Shown one piece after another: positions 40,044-52,000 of a stretch of DNA of 64,000 nucleotides. The stretch is taken from contig NC_067285.1 in assembly GCF_020740795.1 (NCBI RefSeq), positions 37,705,318 through 37,769,317 of the forward strand. The letters are read 5' to 3'. Position 1 is the stretch's first letter, and each line of letters starts with the position of its first letter. The position numbers and the translations under genes were made by a program. Source of the stretch: Apus apus (Eukaryota > Chordata > Aves > Apodiformes > Apodidae). The notes under the pieces are model-generated. The model searched no databases, was not told the DNA's origin, and saw only the letters and a list, made by a program, of their open reading frames with translations.

Positions 40044-43000
40044 GTGAGAGCCGGGGGGGGGCGGGGGGCAGCCCCCGGAGGAGCGGGGGGCACGGGCAGG
40101 AGCAGGGCAGGGAGAGGGGCAGGGCAGGGGCAGGAGCAGGGGAAGGAGCAGGGAGAGGGAGAGGGGAAGGAGCAGGGCAGGAGCAGGGGCAGGAGCAGGG
40201 GAAGGAGCAGGGGCAGGAGCAGGGGCAGGGAGAGGGGCAGGGAGAGGGGAAGGAGCAGGGGCAGGGAGAGGGGAAGGAGCAGGGGCAGGGAGAGGGGAAG
40301 GAGCAGGGCAGGAGCAGGGGCAGGGAGAGGGGAAGGAGCAGGGAGAGGGAGAGGGGAAGGAGCAGGGGCAGGAGCAGGGGCAGGGAGAGGGGAAGGAGCA
40401 GGGGCAGGAGCAGGGGCAGGGAGAGGGGAAGGAGCAGGGCAGGAGCAGGGGCAGGGAGAGGGGCAGGAGCAGGGGCAGGGAGAGGGGAAGGAGCAGGGCA
40501 GGAGCAGGGGCAGGGAGAGGGGAAGGAGCAGGGAGAGGGAGAGGGGAAGGAGCAGGGGCAGGAGCAGGGGCAGGGAGAGGGGAAGGAGCAGGGGCAGGAG
40601 CAGGGGCAGGGAGAGGGGAAGGAGCAGGGACAGGGACAAGGGCAGGGATAGGGACAAGGGAAGGAGCAGAAGCAGGAGCAGGGGCAGAAGCCGGGAGAGA
40701 GGCAGGAGCCAGGAGAGGGCAGGGGGGGACGGGCAGGGGCAGAACACGCAGGCAGCTGCGCTCCACCGACCGGACGAGCATGTAGTTTTGGGGGCGTGCG
40801 GCAAACACCCGTCTCCCCGGGGACCTTCTGCTGCAGGGCAGGGCCGCGGGTACCTTGGGCAGGGAGTGCTCTACTCTCGAGAATGAAGGGGACGCGGCAC
40901 GGGAGGGATGTGCAGCGCGGCAGCTGGGCGTGGGGTGGCTTTTGGTGTCGGGTGACACCTCGACAGGGTTTCGGCTGCCATCTCTGCCGAGCCCTGAGGT
41001 CACTGAGGAGGCAGGTGGGGCACCGGAGGGCAAAGGCTGGAGAAAGGAGCTTGGGGGATCCGCTTGCAGCAGGGGAACCTTTGTGCCCCGTGTCCCCGCT
41101 GTCCCCCCGTGCAGTGGAGCACCCGCCCTGAGTTAAAGGCACCCTGGCCGGGAGGCTCCTGTGAGCAAGGGGAAATTTGTCACCGGCAGCCTGCGGCATG
41201 CCGGCGGAGTGGGGGATGAGTGGTGACTCAGCCGGCCGAGGGGGTGGGTGACAAGGCTCCTGGATCCCGCTCAAGCTGCTGGATCCAGCTGGGGTGCGTG
41301 GGCGAGGGCACCCGCAGACGGAGCACCCCGCTCTGCTGCCTGGGCTCTGCTGGCCCCGACTCACCCCGGGAGCACCAGTTTGGGGCTCTCAGAGAAGGTG
41401 GGGGGGTTATTGCAGCAGTGTCTCCCTTCTTACATTGAAAAAAGAGCCTGTGAGGAGACTGAGCCAGCCCAGAAATGAGCCCTTCTCCAAAACACAACCA
41501 CCCCAAGCTCCAAGTCCCAAACTGAGGAGCTGAGAAACCTCAGTCTTTGTTTAGTCACCAGGGTCTCGGTTGGGTTTTCCAGCCTAAAATGGACTCGCTT
41601 GTCCATGGGAGATGTTGCGCATCCTGTGGGTGCCTGGGCTGGCGGGGCTGGTGCATCCCTGAAGCCAGTCAGGGAGCTGTGTTCTCCCAGTAGGTGCTTC
41701 AGGGTTGATGGATTTGGCTCTTCCTTGTGCCTTCACGTTATGTGCTTTTTCATTGATCCCCCAACTCAGTTGTTTCCGGGCACCCCAGCTCAAAGCCCTT
41801 TGACTTTTCCCAGCTGCCACAGCCAGGCTGGAGGAGAAGCTTGCCCATGTGGAGAAGTATGAGATGGTGACACCACACAAGGTGCTGGTGCCTCGGGGGA
41901 AGAGGGACCTCTCTGGGCCACCGGTGAGTAGCATTGCCTTCCATATACTGGCTTGTCAAAGCTGCTCTCTCTGGGGGACTGGGGAGGTGGGGGTGCAACC
42001 AGCGGAGACCCTTGGCCCATCCCTGGGCTCAGAGCTGGATCCTGTTAGCCCTGTGCCAGAAGAATGACCTGCTGCGCCTTTTCTTTCATTGTTGCCATCC
42101 CAGAGGATGGAAATCTTGAAGTGATTGATCAGCTCAGCTTCCCCAGGCTGTTTAGGGTCAAAATAGGAACTGCAGATGGCAAGGTGGACTCTTGGAGAGA
42201 GGGGACTGCTTTCTCCAATGCTTTCTTCAGAGACGTAACCCTGCGGCGCCACCTCTTGCAGTGATCTTGTGACACCCAGTCTTGGCTTCAGGAGGGATTT
42301 GGAAAGCCTCATGGTGCTGTAAGCACTTTTCTTGCTGCATTTGCTAAAGCTGTTTTTTTTTTTCATCCTTTGGGACAGGGAAGTAACAGTCAGAATATTG
42401 TAGCAACCCACATGAAAGCAAGCTAGTGTTATTTTTCTTAGGAAACCTTGTAATTTGGGGAAAGGAATGAGGTTTGACTCAGGAGTTTTGAGGGTTGACA
42501 TCCACAGAATATCATCCTTGACCTCAAAGATGTTTTCTTCATTGTCTTAAAGTGAAATTCAGCCCAATATGTGGGTTCATTTTCTAGGACTGGAAGGCAT
42601 CTGATGAGGTGGAGGGGCTGGGGACATTTATTTCCTACTAAAATCTTTTATCCATGATCATCAGTGATTCAAACCCTTTCTGATCAACTAGCTTCAGAAA
42701 CACTCCCTGAAAGCATCTGTTTTCTCTGCTCTAGAAACCTAAACTTGTCCATGAGATAAACATTCTCCAGGATATTTCGAGATACCATCTGTGCTGGATA
42801 TGCCAGGTGGCTCTGTACCCATCTCCCTGGAAAGGGGACCTCACCCATCTCATGGTCCTTCTGCTTTCCTTGGCAGGGGAGCAGATATCTGCCTTAAGCT
42901 GTGTCCTTTGGGACAGCCATGGGTAGTGTCTGCTGGGCGCTACTTGGTCTTGAACTGGGAGGTTCTGGGACCTCCCAGACCTCCTGTGTTGAGGGTTTGA

Positions 43001-46000
43001 GGTCTCATGACTCTCAAGCCATTTTTCTCCTCTTCCACAAAAGCTGGATTTGCTCTCCCAGAAACCTGGGTGGAGAAGAAGTTCTCAGCAAGGCTTGACC
43101 ACCGCCAAGCCCCTCTTTGAAGAGGAGACAGGTAGCTGGATGGGCATTTTCTGTGCCACCTTGTGTTAGCAGTCTCTGGCTGGGATGGGCATGGGCCAAG
43201 ATCTGGTTTCTGGGTCAGAGCAGTTGGGACACATGGGGTTGATCTAGTGGAACATCTGCCAGGTGAAGCTTGGAGCAAACCAGCTCCCCTGTGGCTTTGC
43301 TTAAATAAAAATGTTTAGCCCTGCAGATAGGGTGGATACCTGGGTCCTGCAGCACAGGATCTCTTGGGATGCCAGCCTTCCCAAAGGCCATGGTCTTCTC
43401 CTCCTACCTGCCCTTAGCAGGGACATGACAGGCCATGTGGGTTCTTCATAGAAAGGGACCTGAAATAGAGCAAGAAGGGCCTTCAACAAGATTTATAGTT
43501 GCACACTCTTGGTTGCACAAGTGCCATCTCTCTCTTGGTATGGAGCTCCAGCATTTTGAAGAGGTGCTTGGAATGGGAAGGTGCTTTCCCGGTCTTGTAA
43601 GCCCCTGGTGCTGCAAACTGCTGGCTTCTCCTCCAGCAGCCCCATGCTCACACCCTCCCCACTGCATCGAAGAGCCAGATGATGCAAAGAGGCAAGTCCT
43701 TTTGTCTGGGTGGAGACAGCCCATCTCCTGCTGGCCCAGCCTGGGGCTCTGCAGAAGGCAGCAGGATGTTGCAGAGTGAGCCGTGGGGCTGGGTGGAGCA
43801 GAAGCAAGGGATAGTGCTGGCACAGCGACCTGCTTTCTCCTCCTCTCTTGTGCCTCAGCTCCTCCATGGTGCAAGAAGCCCCATCATTAATGTGCTAGCA
43901 GGACCTGCCACATCTTCCCATCCAGGGTGGCATCAGATCCTGATGCTCTGCAGGTTCTCTGGGTCTGGGAAGAAATCCCTCCCAGCTGGGTGCTGTGACC
44001 AGGATGACTCTGCTTGGCTTGCTCAGCACTGCCACAGGGTCAGCTTTATCAGGACTCATTTTAACTTGCTCTGAGGTCATGTCCAAGAGACTGTCTCTGA
44101 CCCACCACTGCCTTCCAATTGCTTTCCTGCCACTTCTTGAGACTTCTGGCTCTGGTGCTGCCAGCAACAACAAAGCCTGGCTATGTTGGTGGACATGGGA
44201 TGGGATGGCCACATGGGGTGGGAGATGCTGGTCATGAGAGAAAACACTGCTGGGGTGCCATGAATGTGCCAGCACATGGGGCTGCCTGGCTGCCCCACAG
44301 GTTGTTGGAACCTGATGTCAGGTTGGAGACAAAAACTGGGTGGAACTGAGGGCGACCAAGCGATGAGCAAACCCTCTTACCTGGCCCTGCTGGAGCTAAG
44401 TCAGCAGGACCTTCTCCTCAGCCCCAGCTCCTGCCACATCATCCCCCTGGGAATGCTGAGCCATCCTATGACTCCCCAGGGAGAGGCTGCACATCACACC
44501 CAGGAGGAATGCTGGCCCTGCAGGAGATTTTTGCTTTGCCTTTTGCTCAGCGGTCCACCTCAGGATCCTGTAAGGGCTGAGGATGTGCCCTCAGGAGAGG
44601 TTTCTGTGCTGAGGTGGTCCCTGGTGCCAGTGGTGCAACCTGATACAGTGCATCAGGCAAGGGACAATTGTACCTCTTGGTGGCCCTGGTAGGATGGGAT
44701 CTCTGGAGGGCTGTGGCCCAACCCTTGCAGCTGGAGATCACAAAGTAGCCCAGAGGGAAACACTTCTGGAGGGACATCTCCACCCTGGGGGTTGAGGGCT
44801 CGGCTGGGCTGAGCCACAGCCACCCCGACTCAGTCCATAGGGACTGGTGGTTGGACTTGAGTTGCCTGGAGGTCCCTTCCACCAGCATGAGGTGAGGGTC
44901 TGGCACATGGTACAGCTAAAATCTACAGTATCAGAGAACCAAGAGAAGGCTGATCTCCAACTGAGCTGTTGCTAGTTAGATGGATCAGAGATAAGGAAGT
45001 CTCTGCTCTTTGTGGTTCAGCCCATGAGTAAGAGCTCAGCTCAGTCCCCAAAAAAGGAGCTTTTTGATTGATGAGTAGGAAACCTCTGCAGTGTGTGTCA
45101 GAGACAGGAAACCAGACTTTGCTGACTCTGTTCCACTGCTGGTGACCTCTTCTTCATCTCGGGATGTGCTGGGGTTGGCTTTACTGTCCACATGCTTGCT
45201 TGCTGCTCTCCTGATTTCCTGTGTCTTTGCTGGTTGCCTCCGGGCTCCCTGTCCCACAGCTGCCTTCCCATGGGGCACATACATGTCCTTTCTGGGCAGG
45301 TCCTCTTTTCTGTAGCTCTTGCTCCTGGTGACGGTGGGTTTGTGGCTCCTGGTGATGGTGGGTTTGTGCTATCTTTATTGCAGAGCATCTACCCGGACCT
45401 TGTTCTCTACAACATCCATGCTGAAGGCAGAGACTACCTCCTTTGGCTGGAGAAGAACAAGTGAGTGTGGGTGGGTACAGTGGGATGTACTGGGGAGACT
45501 TTATTTCTTCCCCTTGCCATGAACATCACCTCTCCAAGGTCCAACATGACCACACTGGTGATCCAAACCCTCAGCCCACACCCTTGCTAGCAAAATAACT
45601 CTCTTTTTTTCCTCCTTGCCAAACCCACCCAGGGAGGTCATGGGCTCACCAAGCCCAATCTGACCTACCTCATCCCCAGAGCTTCACCGTTCCCTCCCCA
45701 AAAGTAGGCTCACAGCAAATGTCCCTTCCCCAACCTGCAGGGAGCTGCTGGGGCAGCACTACACCGAGACACACTACTCAGCCGAGGGCATGGAGGTGAC
45801 AGAGAAGCCAGACACTCAGGTATGGAGCTGGCTCTGGGCATGGCAGTTTCCTTGCTCCCTTGGGGTCCCACCATGCAGACTCCCTGGTCACCTTGCTTCT
45901 CCTCTCTCGGGGGCAGGATCACTGCTTCTACCAGGGCCATGTGCAAGGACACACCGACTCGGCTGCCAGCATCAGCACCTGTGGTGGGCTCAGGTAGGGT

Positions 46001-49000
46001 CTGGCACTACTGCTCCTGGGGACACTGTGGGAGTCACAGGGGGTTGGTGTCACCCATCCCCACTAGTGCTGGACTGATGGAGAGAGGGCTCAGCTCTCCC
46101 CCGAGGAAGGGAAGGTGTCCCTTGTCCTGCTGGCAGTGGGAGTGCTGACCACCCTGGCTCGTGCCTGGCAGGAAAGGCTCGTGGTGCCACTTCTGGGGCT
46201 TAGACTGATGAGGTGGGATGAGGCTGGAAGCCTGAGCAGGGCAGAAGGTCTGGGCAGGAGTGCCCTCCGTGGGCAGAAAGGCACAGCTTGTCCCAGATCC
46301 CTCCTCTCTTCCCAGGGCAGACTGGCCCAAGCTCACAAAGGGGTGTGTGCAGAGCCATGCATGGGCTTGCAGGCAGCTGCCATCTCCTCCAGGCCAAGCT
46401 GAGGGCCTGGAGCTGGTGACCAAGTGCCTGGCCAAAAGAAAAGCAAAGCATGTGGTGCAGCAGGCCAGCTCTGTCTCCCTCTGCCCACTGGCTGCTGGCT
46501 GAGCTGGTGCTCATTCACCCGAGCTGGGCTGGGGCAACCACAGGCACAGATCCAGGCTGGGCAGAGAGTGGGTGGAGAGCAGCCCTGAGGAGAAGGACCT
46601 GAGGGTGTTGGGTGATGAGAAGCTCAACATGACCCAGCACCATGTGCTGGAGCCCAGAAACCACCCGTGTCCTGGGCTGCATCCCCAGCAGCGTGACCAG
46701 CAGGGCCAGGGAGGGCATTGTTCCCTCTGCTCTGCTCTGCTCTGCTGAGACCCCCCTGCAGGGCTGGGTCCAGCTCTGGGTTCCCCAACACAGGAAGGAC
46801 ATGGAGCTGTTGGAGAGAGTCCAGAGGAGGCCACAGAGATGATGGGAGGGCTGGAGCAGCTCTGCTCTGGAGACAGGCTGGGAGAGCTGGGGTGTTCAGC
46901 CTGGAGAAGAGAAGGCTCCAGGGAGACCTTAGAGCAGCTTCCAGTGCCTGAAGGGGCTCCAGGAAAGCTGGGGAGGGGCTTTGGACAAGGGCAGGGAGGG
47001 ATGGGATGAGGGGTGATGGATTAAAACTGGAAGCAGGGAGATTTAGGATAGACATTAGGAGGAAATTCTTCACTGAGGGTGGTGAGACCCTGGCCCAGGC
47101 TGCCCAGGGAAGCTGTGGCTGCCCCATCCCTGGCAGTGTTGAAGGGCAGGTTGGATGGGGCTTGGAGCAACCTCGGCTGCTGGGAGGTGTCCCTGCCCAT
47201 GCAGGGGGTTGGAACTAGCTGGTGGAGACCTTGGCTTTCACAGCTTGTGAATTCCTGGTACACCTGATATCCTTTTGAAGCAGGAGCACAAGATGTGGCA
47301 GGGCAGGGGAGGAGACAGAGCTGATAGACAGGGCCCATGGTGCCCCTAGCAGAAAGCATCTTGAAGGCCAGAGCTGCTCAGCTGCGTTAAACCTGGCCTG
47401 GCCACATAGCAAAGTTCTTCTAGCTGGATCCTGGGTTGTTTCAGGACTCTCCCCTTGCTGCCTCTCAGCAATGCTTCAGTTTGCTCCCTCCAAGCCCAGC
47501 AGCTGCTTTCCAGCCTCTCCAACGGGCCATTTGTTCAACCACAGCTTCTACAGCCTCTGAAAGCAGAAGCTGTGAACGTGCACTGCCCAAGGGCTGCTTG
47601 GGGCTTTTTTGCCTGGAGTATGGTTCATCCACATGGCCAGAAGGACCTGACTGTCATGGCCTGCTGGTGACCTGTAGCTCATCCAGGCTGCCGGTGGGAA
47701 CCACTCTGGGGTGCGGTAGTTTCCTTGAGAGATTTAGCAGCTCTGCTTGTTAGCACCAGGCACTTGTGGAGGTGCATGTAGGGTCTGTCTGTGTCCTGCT
47801 GGACATCTCCCCAACTTGCCCTTTCCCTTTGCAGTGGGTTTTTCCGGGTTAACGAGACCACCTTCCTGCTGGAGCCCCTGGAGGAGGACGCGGCCGGCCA
47901 GCACGCGGTGTACAGAGCAGCCCACCTGCGCGGCAAGCGCGGCACGTGCCCCCACCCTGGGGCCAGCCTGGAGTATGACCATGAGCCCCAAATCCCTGCG
48001 GCCATGAAGCTCTACCACTGGGTCAGGGATTGCATTTCTTCTCCTTCCTGTAGCTGGAGTGGCAGGAGCTTAGGGCCTGTGAAGTCCAGGAAAGGAGTGG
48101 GGCTGTGCCACATCTCCTGGAGATGGTCCTCTCCCATGCCTTGTTGTTTGGGTACCCAAACAGAGGTTGCTCCTGCTGGCCTAGCTCCTGGTTGGACCAA
48201 GTCCTCAAATCCTGTACCATTAGCACGAGCATCCTCCTAACCCATGAGCTCTGTGGTGCCCACACCACAGAGTGCCTTATCTTGTGCCTCATCCCAGTAG
48301 CAGGCTCGAGTTTTTCCTTTGTTGGAAGTTGTCTGAAACGCCCAGCAAAGTAACAGCAGAGCTAGAAGACCTACTAGCCTTGAATTAGCATTGGACCACA
48401 TCCTAAGATCCACACATCCCACAGGAGAGTCCAGGCAAGCTGCAACCCCTCCTTGTGCTCACTTTCCTCTTCCCTTCCAGAAATCAGCTCCATTACACAA
48501 AGGACCCCGATACGTGGAGCTGGTCCTGGTGGTGGACAACAAGGAGGTAAGCTTGGCAGGGGCAAGCCAGTGCCTGTATTTTCACTGTCATCTACTGCAG
48601 TGAGGAGGTGGAAGCCAGCCTGGAAACATCTCTGTATCCTTCCCATAGTTCAGGAAACACAAGGACTTGCGCACTGTGCAGAACCGCATGAAGGAGATCG
48701 TGAACCACGTTGACAAGGTGAGGCCAAGGGCCTGGACCTCCCCCACATGCCAACACAGGCATGAAGGCTGTGGAGGAGAGGTTGACAATAATAGGGTGAT
48801 GGAACTGATCTTAAGCCCATAGAAGGGATTCCACAGGGTGGCCAACCCTCCTGGCCAACAGTGTCTGTGAAGTGGAGGTGACTAGCAGCTCAGCACTGAC
48901 ACCTCAGGAGCTCAGTTGGCTCCCAGCTCTCCCATATGGAAAGGGGTGAGAAGCTTCTTCTTGAACCCCTCGGAAGGACATCCCATAGCCACTCTAAAGC

Positions 49001-52000
49001 TGGAGCAGGTGCTAACAAGGGGAGGCTGATGCACCAAGGTGGGGTTTCTGCTCACCTTGCTTCAGTCCCACTTTTTGGTCAGCAGCATGGGATTGCTCCT
49101 GGCCAAGAGGGAGCCCAGAAGTTCCAGGGTAAACCCTGTCTACGTGATCACCCCAGCTTGTGTTATTTATTGAAGGGCTGACAGAGTTGCACAGTGAGGT
49201 GGGATCTTGGCTGTGGCTGTGGTTCCCCAAGGAAGGTGGGACCTTCTTCTCTGCTCGTACAGCTCAGTTCTCAGGTCTCCTTCCTGGATGTCTCCTGCCC
49301 CAGCTTTATCAACCTCTTCGCCTGCGGGTGGCCTTGATCGGCTTGGAGGTGTGGAGTCACAGGGACAAAATCGTGGTCAGTCCCAACCCAGAGGTGACGC
49401 TGGACAACTTTCTCCACTGGCGGGAGGTAGAGCTGCTGCGGAGGAAGCCACACGACAATGCCCAGCTGATCACGTAAGGATGGGGGGGGCCACCACCTTG
49501 CTGCCCTCGCAGCCCTGCTGCTGCCTGGGCCACACATGGCATCTGCATCCCATAGGGGCATAGACTTCCATGGCACGACCGTAGGGCTCGCCAAGAAGCT
49601 TGTGATGTGCACCAGGGACTCAGGCGGTGTCAACCAGGTGGGTCCCACTACCTGGATGTGTGCCTGGAGGGCAGCAGTGTTCCCACCAGCTGCACTCTCT
49701 GCTTTGTGTTTTCCACAGCGGGTCTCACCTCCACTGCTCTCCAGCTTTCCCCCTCCACAGCCTTAGGGCTGGATCTGGTTCCTGGCAGCTCCAGCCCTTG
49801 AGCAGATCACCCCCAGAGAAGTGTGGGGGTCTGAGGGGAAGCCTGTGTAGGGCTCTGGTGAACCTGAGCCCTGAAGAACCTCCCAGACCAGCTCCTCAGC
49901 CACTCTGGCTGTGCTTCTCATCCATCCCCAGGGAAGGCATCCTATGCTGGAGCAGGAATGGTTGGCCATGGGACATGTGACTCTCCAGAACCACCACAAA
50001 GCATTGTTGCAGGATAGCTGCTACATCTAAGTGTCCTTACACCCCTGAGAGCCCCAGCTGGAAGTCTTCAGGGGCCATGGGCCCAAACCCAGCTTTTGTC
50101 TTCTTTTACCTCAGCATGGCAGCATTAGGGAATGAATTGTAGATGCCATTAGCAGCTGAAGAGCCCCAGTGGGGCCATGGAGATGCTGCTGAGAGCATTT
50201 GGGCCACACTGCACCTCTTGTTCCACAGGACCATAGCATGAATCCTATTGGCGCTGCATCCACCTTGGCTCACGAGATGGGGCACAACCTGGGGATGTCT
50301 CATGATGAAGACGTTGGCTGCCGCTGTCATGTCCTCAAAGCTGATGGAGGATGTGTCATGGCAGCAAGTGTTGGGTGAGTCTTGGAGCAAGTCCAGAGAA
50401 GGCCATGCAGATGATCCAGGGCTGGAGCAGCTCTGCTCTGGAGACAGGCTGAGAGAGTTGGGGTGTTCAGCCTGGAGAAGAGAAGGCTCCAGGGAGACCT
50501 TAGAGCAGCTTCCAGTGCCTGAAGGGGCTCCAGGAAAGCTGGGGAGGAGTTGTTTACAGGGGTGTGTAGTGAGAGGACAAGGTGGGGGGAGGGTTTTAAA
50601 CTGGAGAAGGGGAGATTTAGGTGAGACATTAGGAAGAAATTCTTCACTGTGAGGGTGGTGAGACCCTGGCCCAGGTTGCCCAGAGAAGTTATGGCTGCCC
50701 CATCCCTGGCAGTGTTGAAGGGCAGGTTGGATGGGGCTTGGAGCAACCTGGGCTGCTGGGAGGTGTCCCTGCCCATGCAGGGGGGTTGGAACTAGATGGA
50801 ACTAGATGATCTTCAAGGTCCCTTCCAACCCAAACCAGTCTGTGATTCCATGAGTGAAGGAGGAAGGGGAATGTCCCTGGGCAGTAAATATCCTGAGGTG
50901 TCCTCCAGCATTGTCCTGATGGCATGAAGCCTGCGAGATGATCAGGTCACAGGGGTGGACACTTCATTTGAAAATTGGTGGCCCTCCAGCTTCTCCTTGG
51001 TCTTGTGGCTAGAAGGGTCCTTGTGCTCTCACCTCTGCTCATGGCTGCCTGTTTCTGTGCCCCTTCAGCTTGGTGTACCCCAAGCGCTTCAGCCGCTGCA
51101 GTGAGCAGGACATGTGGCAGTTCCTGGGAGACCCCAGGACCAGCTGCCTGCTGAACGTCCCCAAGGCAGAGGAGCTGTTTGGGGGACCAGTGTGTGGGAA
51201 CCAGTTTGTGGAGCGGGGAGAAGAGTGTGACTGCGGCACGCCAGAGGTAGGGACCTTGCTGGGCACCTGGGAAGAGCGGGCAGCAGGGACCTGGCATTCA
51301 TAATCTGAAGAGGTTGTGCAAGGACACCTTGCTTTACAAGACTCATCTTATGTTCCTGAAGCTTCTGCTGAGGAACCTTATGTTCCTGAAGCTTCTGCTG
51401 AGGAATGACTTGTGGAGGACATTTGTTACATGGATGTGTGCCCCCCCTTCATGTAGCTGGCTGTTTTTAGCAGGGAAGATGGACATTCCACCCAGCATGT
51501 TCTCCAAAGAGGTGATTCAAGGAGGGGGACATCATTGCCCTTTCAAGAGGCTTGCTCAGCTTTTCCTCATCCCTTGCAGCCCATCATGGCATCGCAGTGG
51601 GGAGGTCTGAGACAAAGGGCCAGGCCATGTCTCTGGGATAAATCCCTGGGTCACAAGCTTGCTGTGGGACCTGAAGAGGTGCTCCTCCGATACAGAAAGT
51701 ACAGAGACCCTCTTGTGTTCTCCTTCTTGGAGTTGTGCAAATGGTGCTACCAGAGAGCAGGGGCCCAGCTCAGGTCCCAGCTTCTGAGAAATCTCTTCTG
51801 TTAGCAATAGGGGTAGAAGTGGCAGGAACAGTTCACCCCAGGGGTGATGCTGTAGTTTTGCCCTAGTGTTCAGCCCATGGTGGCCCTTGGCAACTGTGTC
51901 CCCCCACCCAGGAAAGGAAAGAAAGGGTCTTCCAGGGGGCTCTCAGGAGGATTTTAGCTCCTCCCTGTCTTGCAGGAGTGCTCCGACCGTTGCTGCAATG

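Noticed and set aside
39663-41364. Very long open frames (up to 529 codons) on both strands over the ADAM8 promoter and intron 1
   Set aside because: They are read from the purine minisatellite and C-rich array; proteins are simple Pro/Ala/Cys/Ser or Gly/Arg/Gln repeats. The real coding part here is only ADAM8 exon 1.
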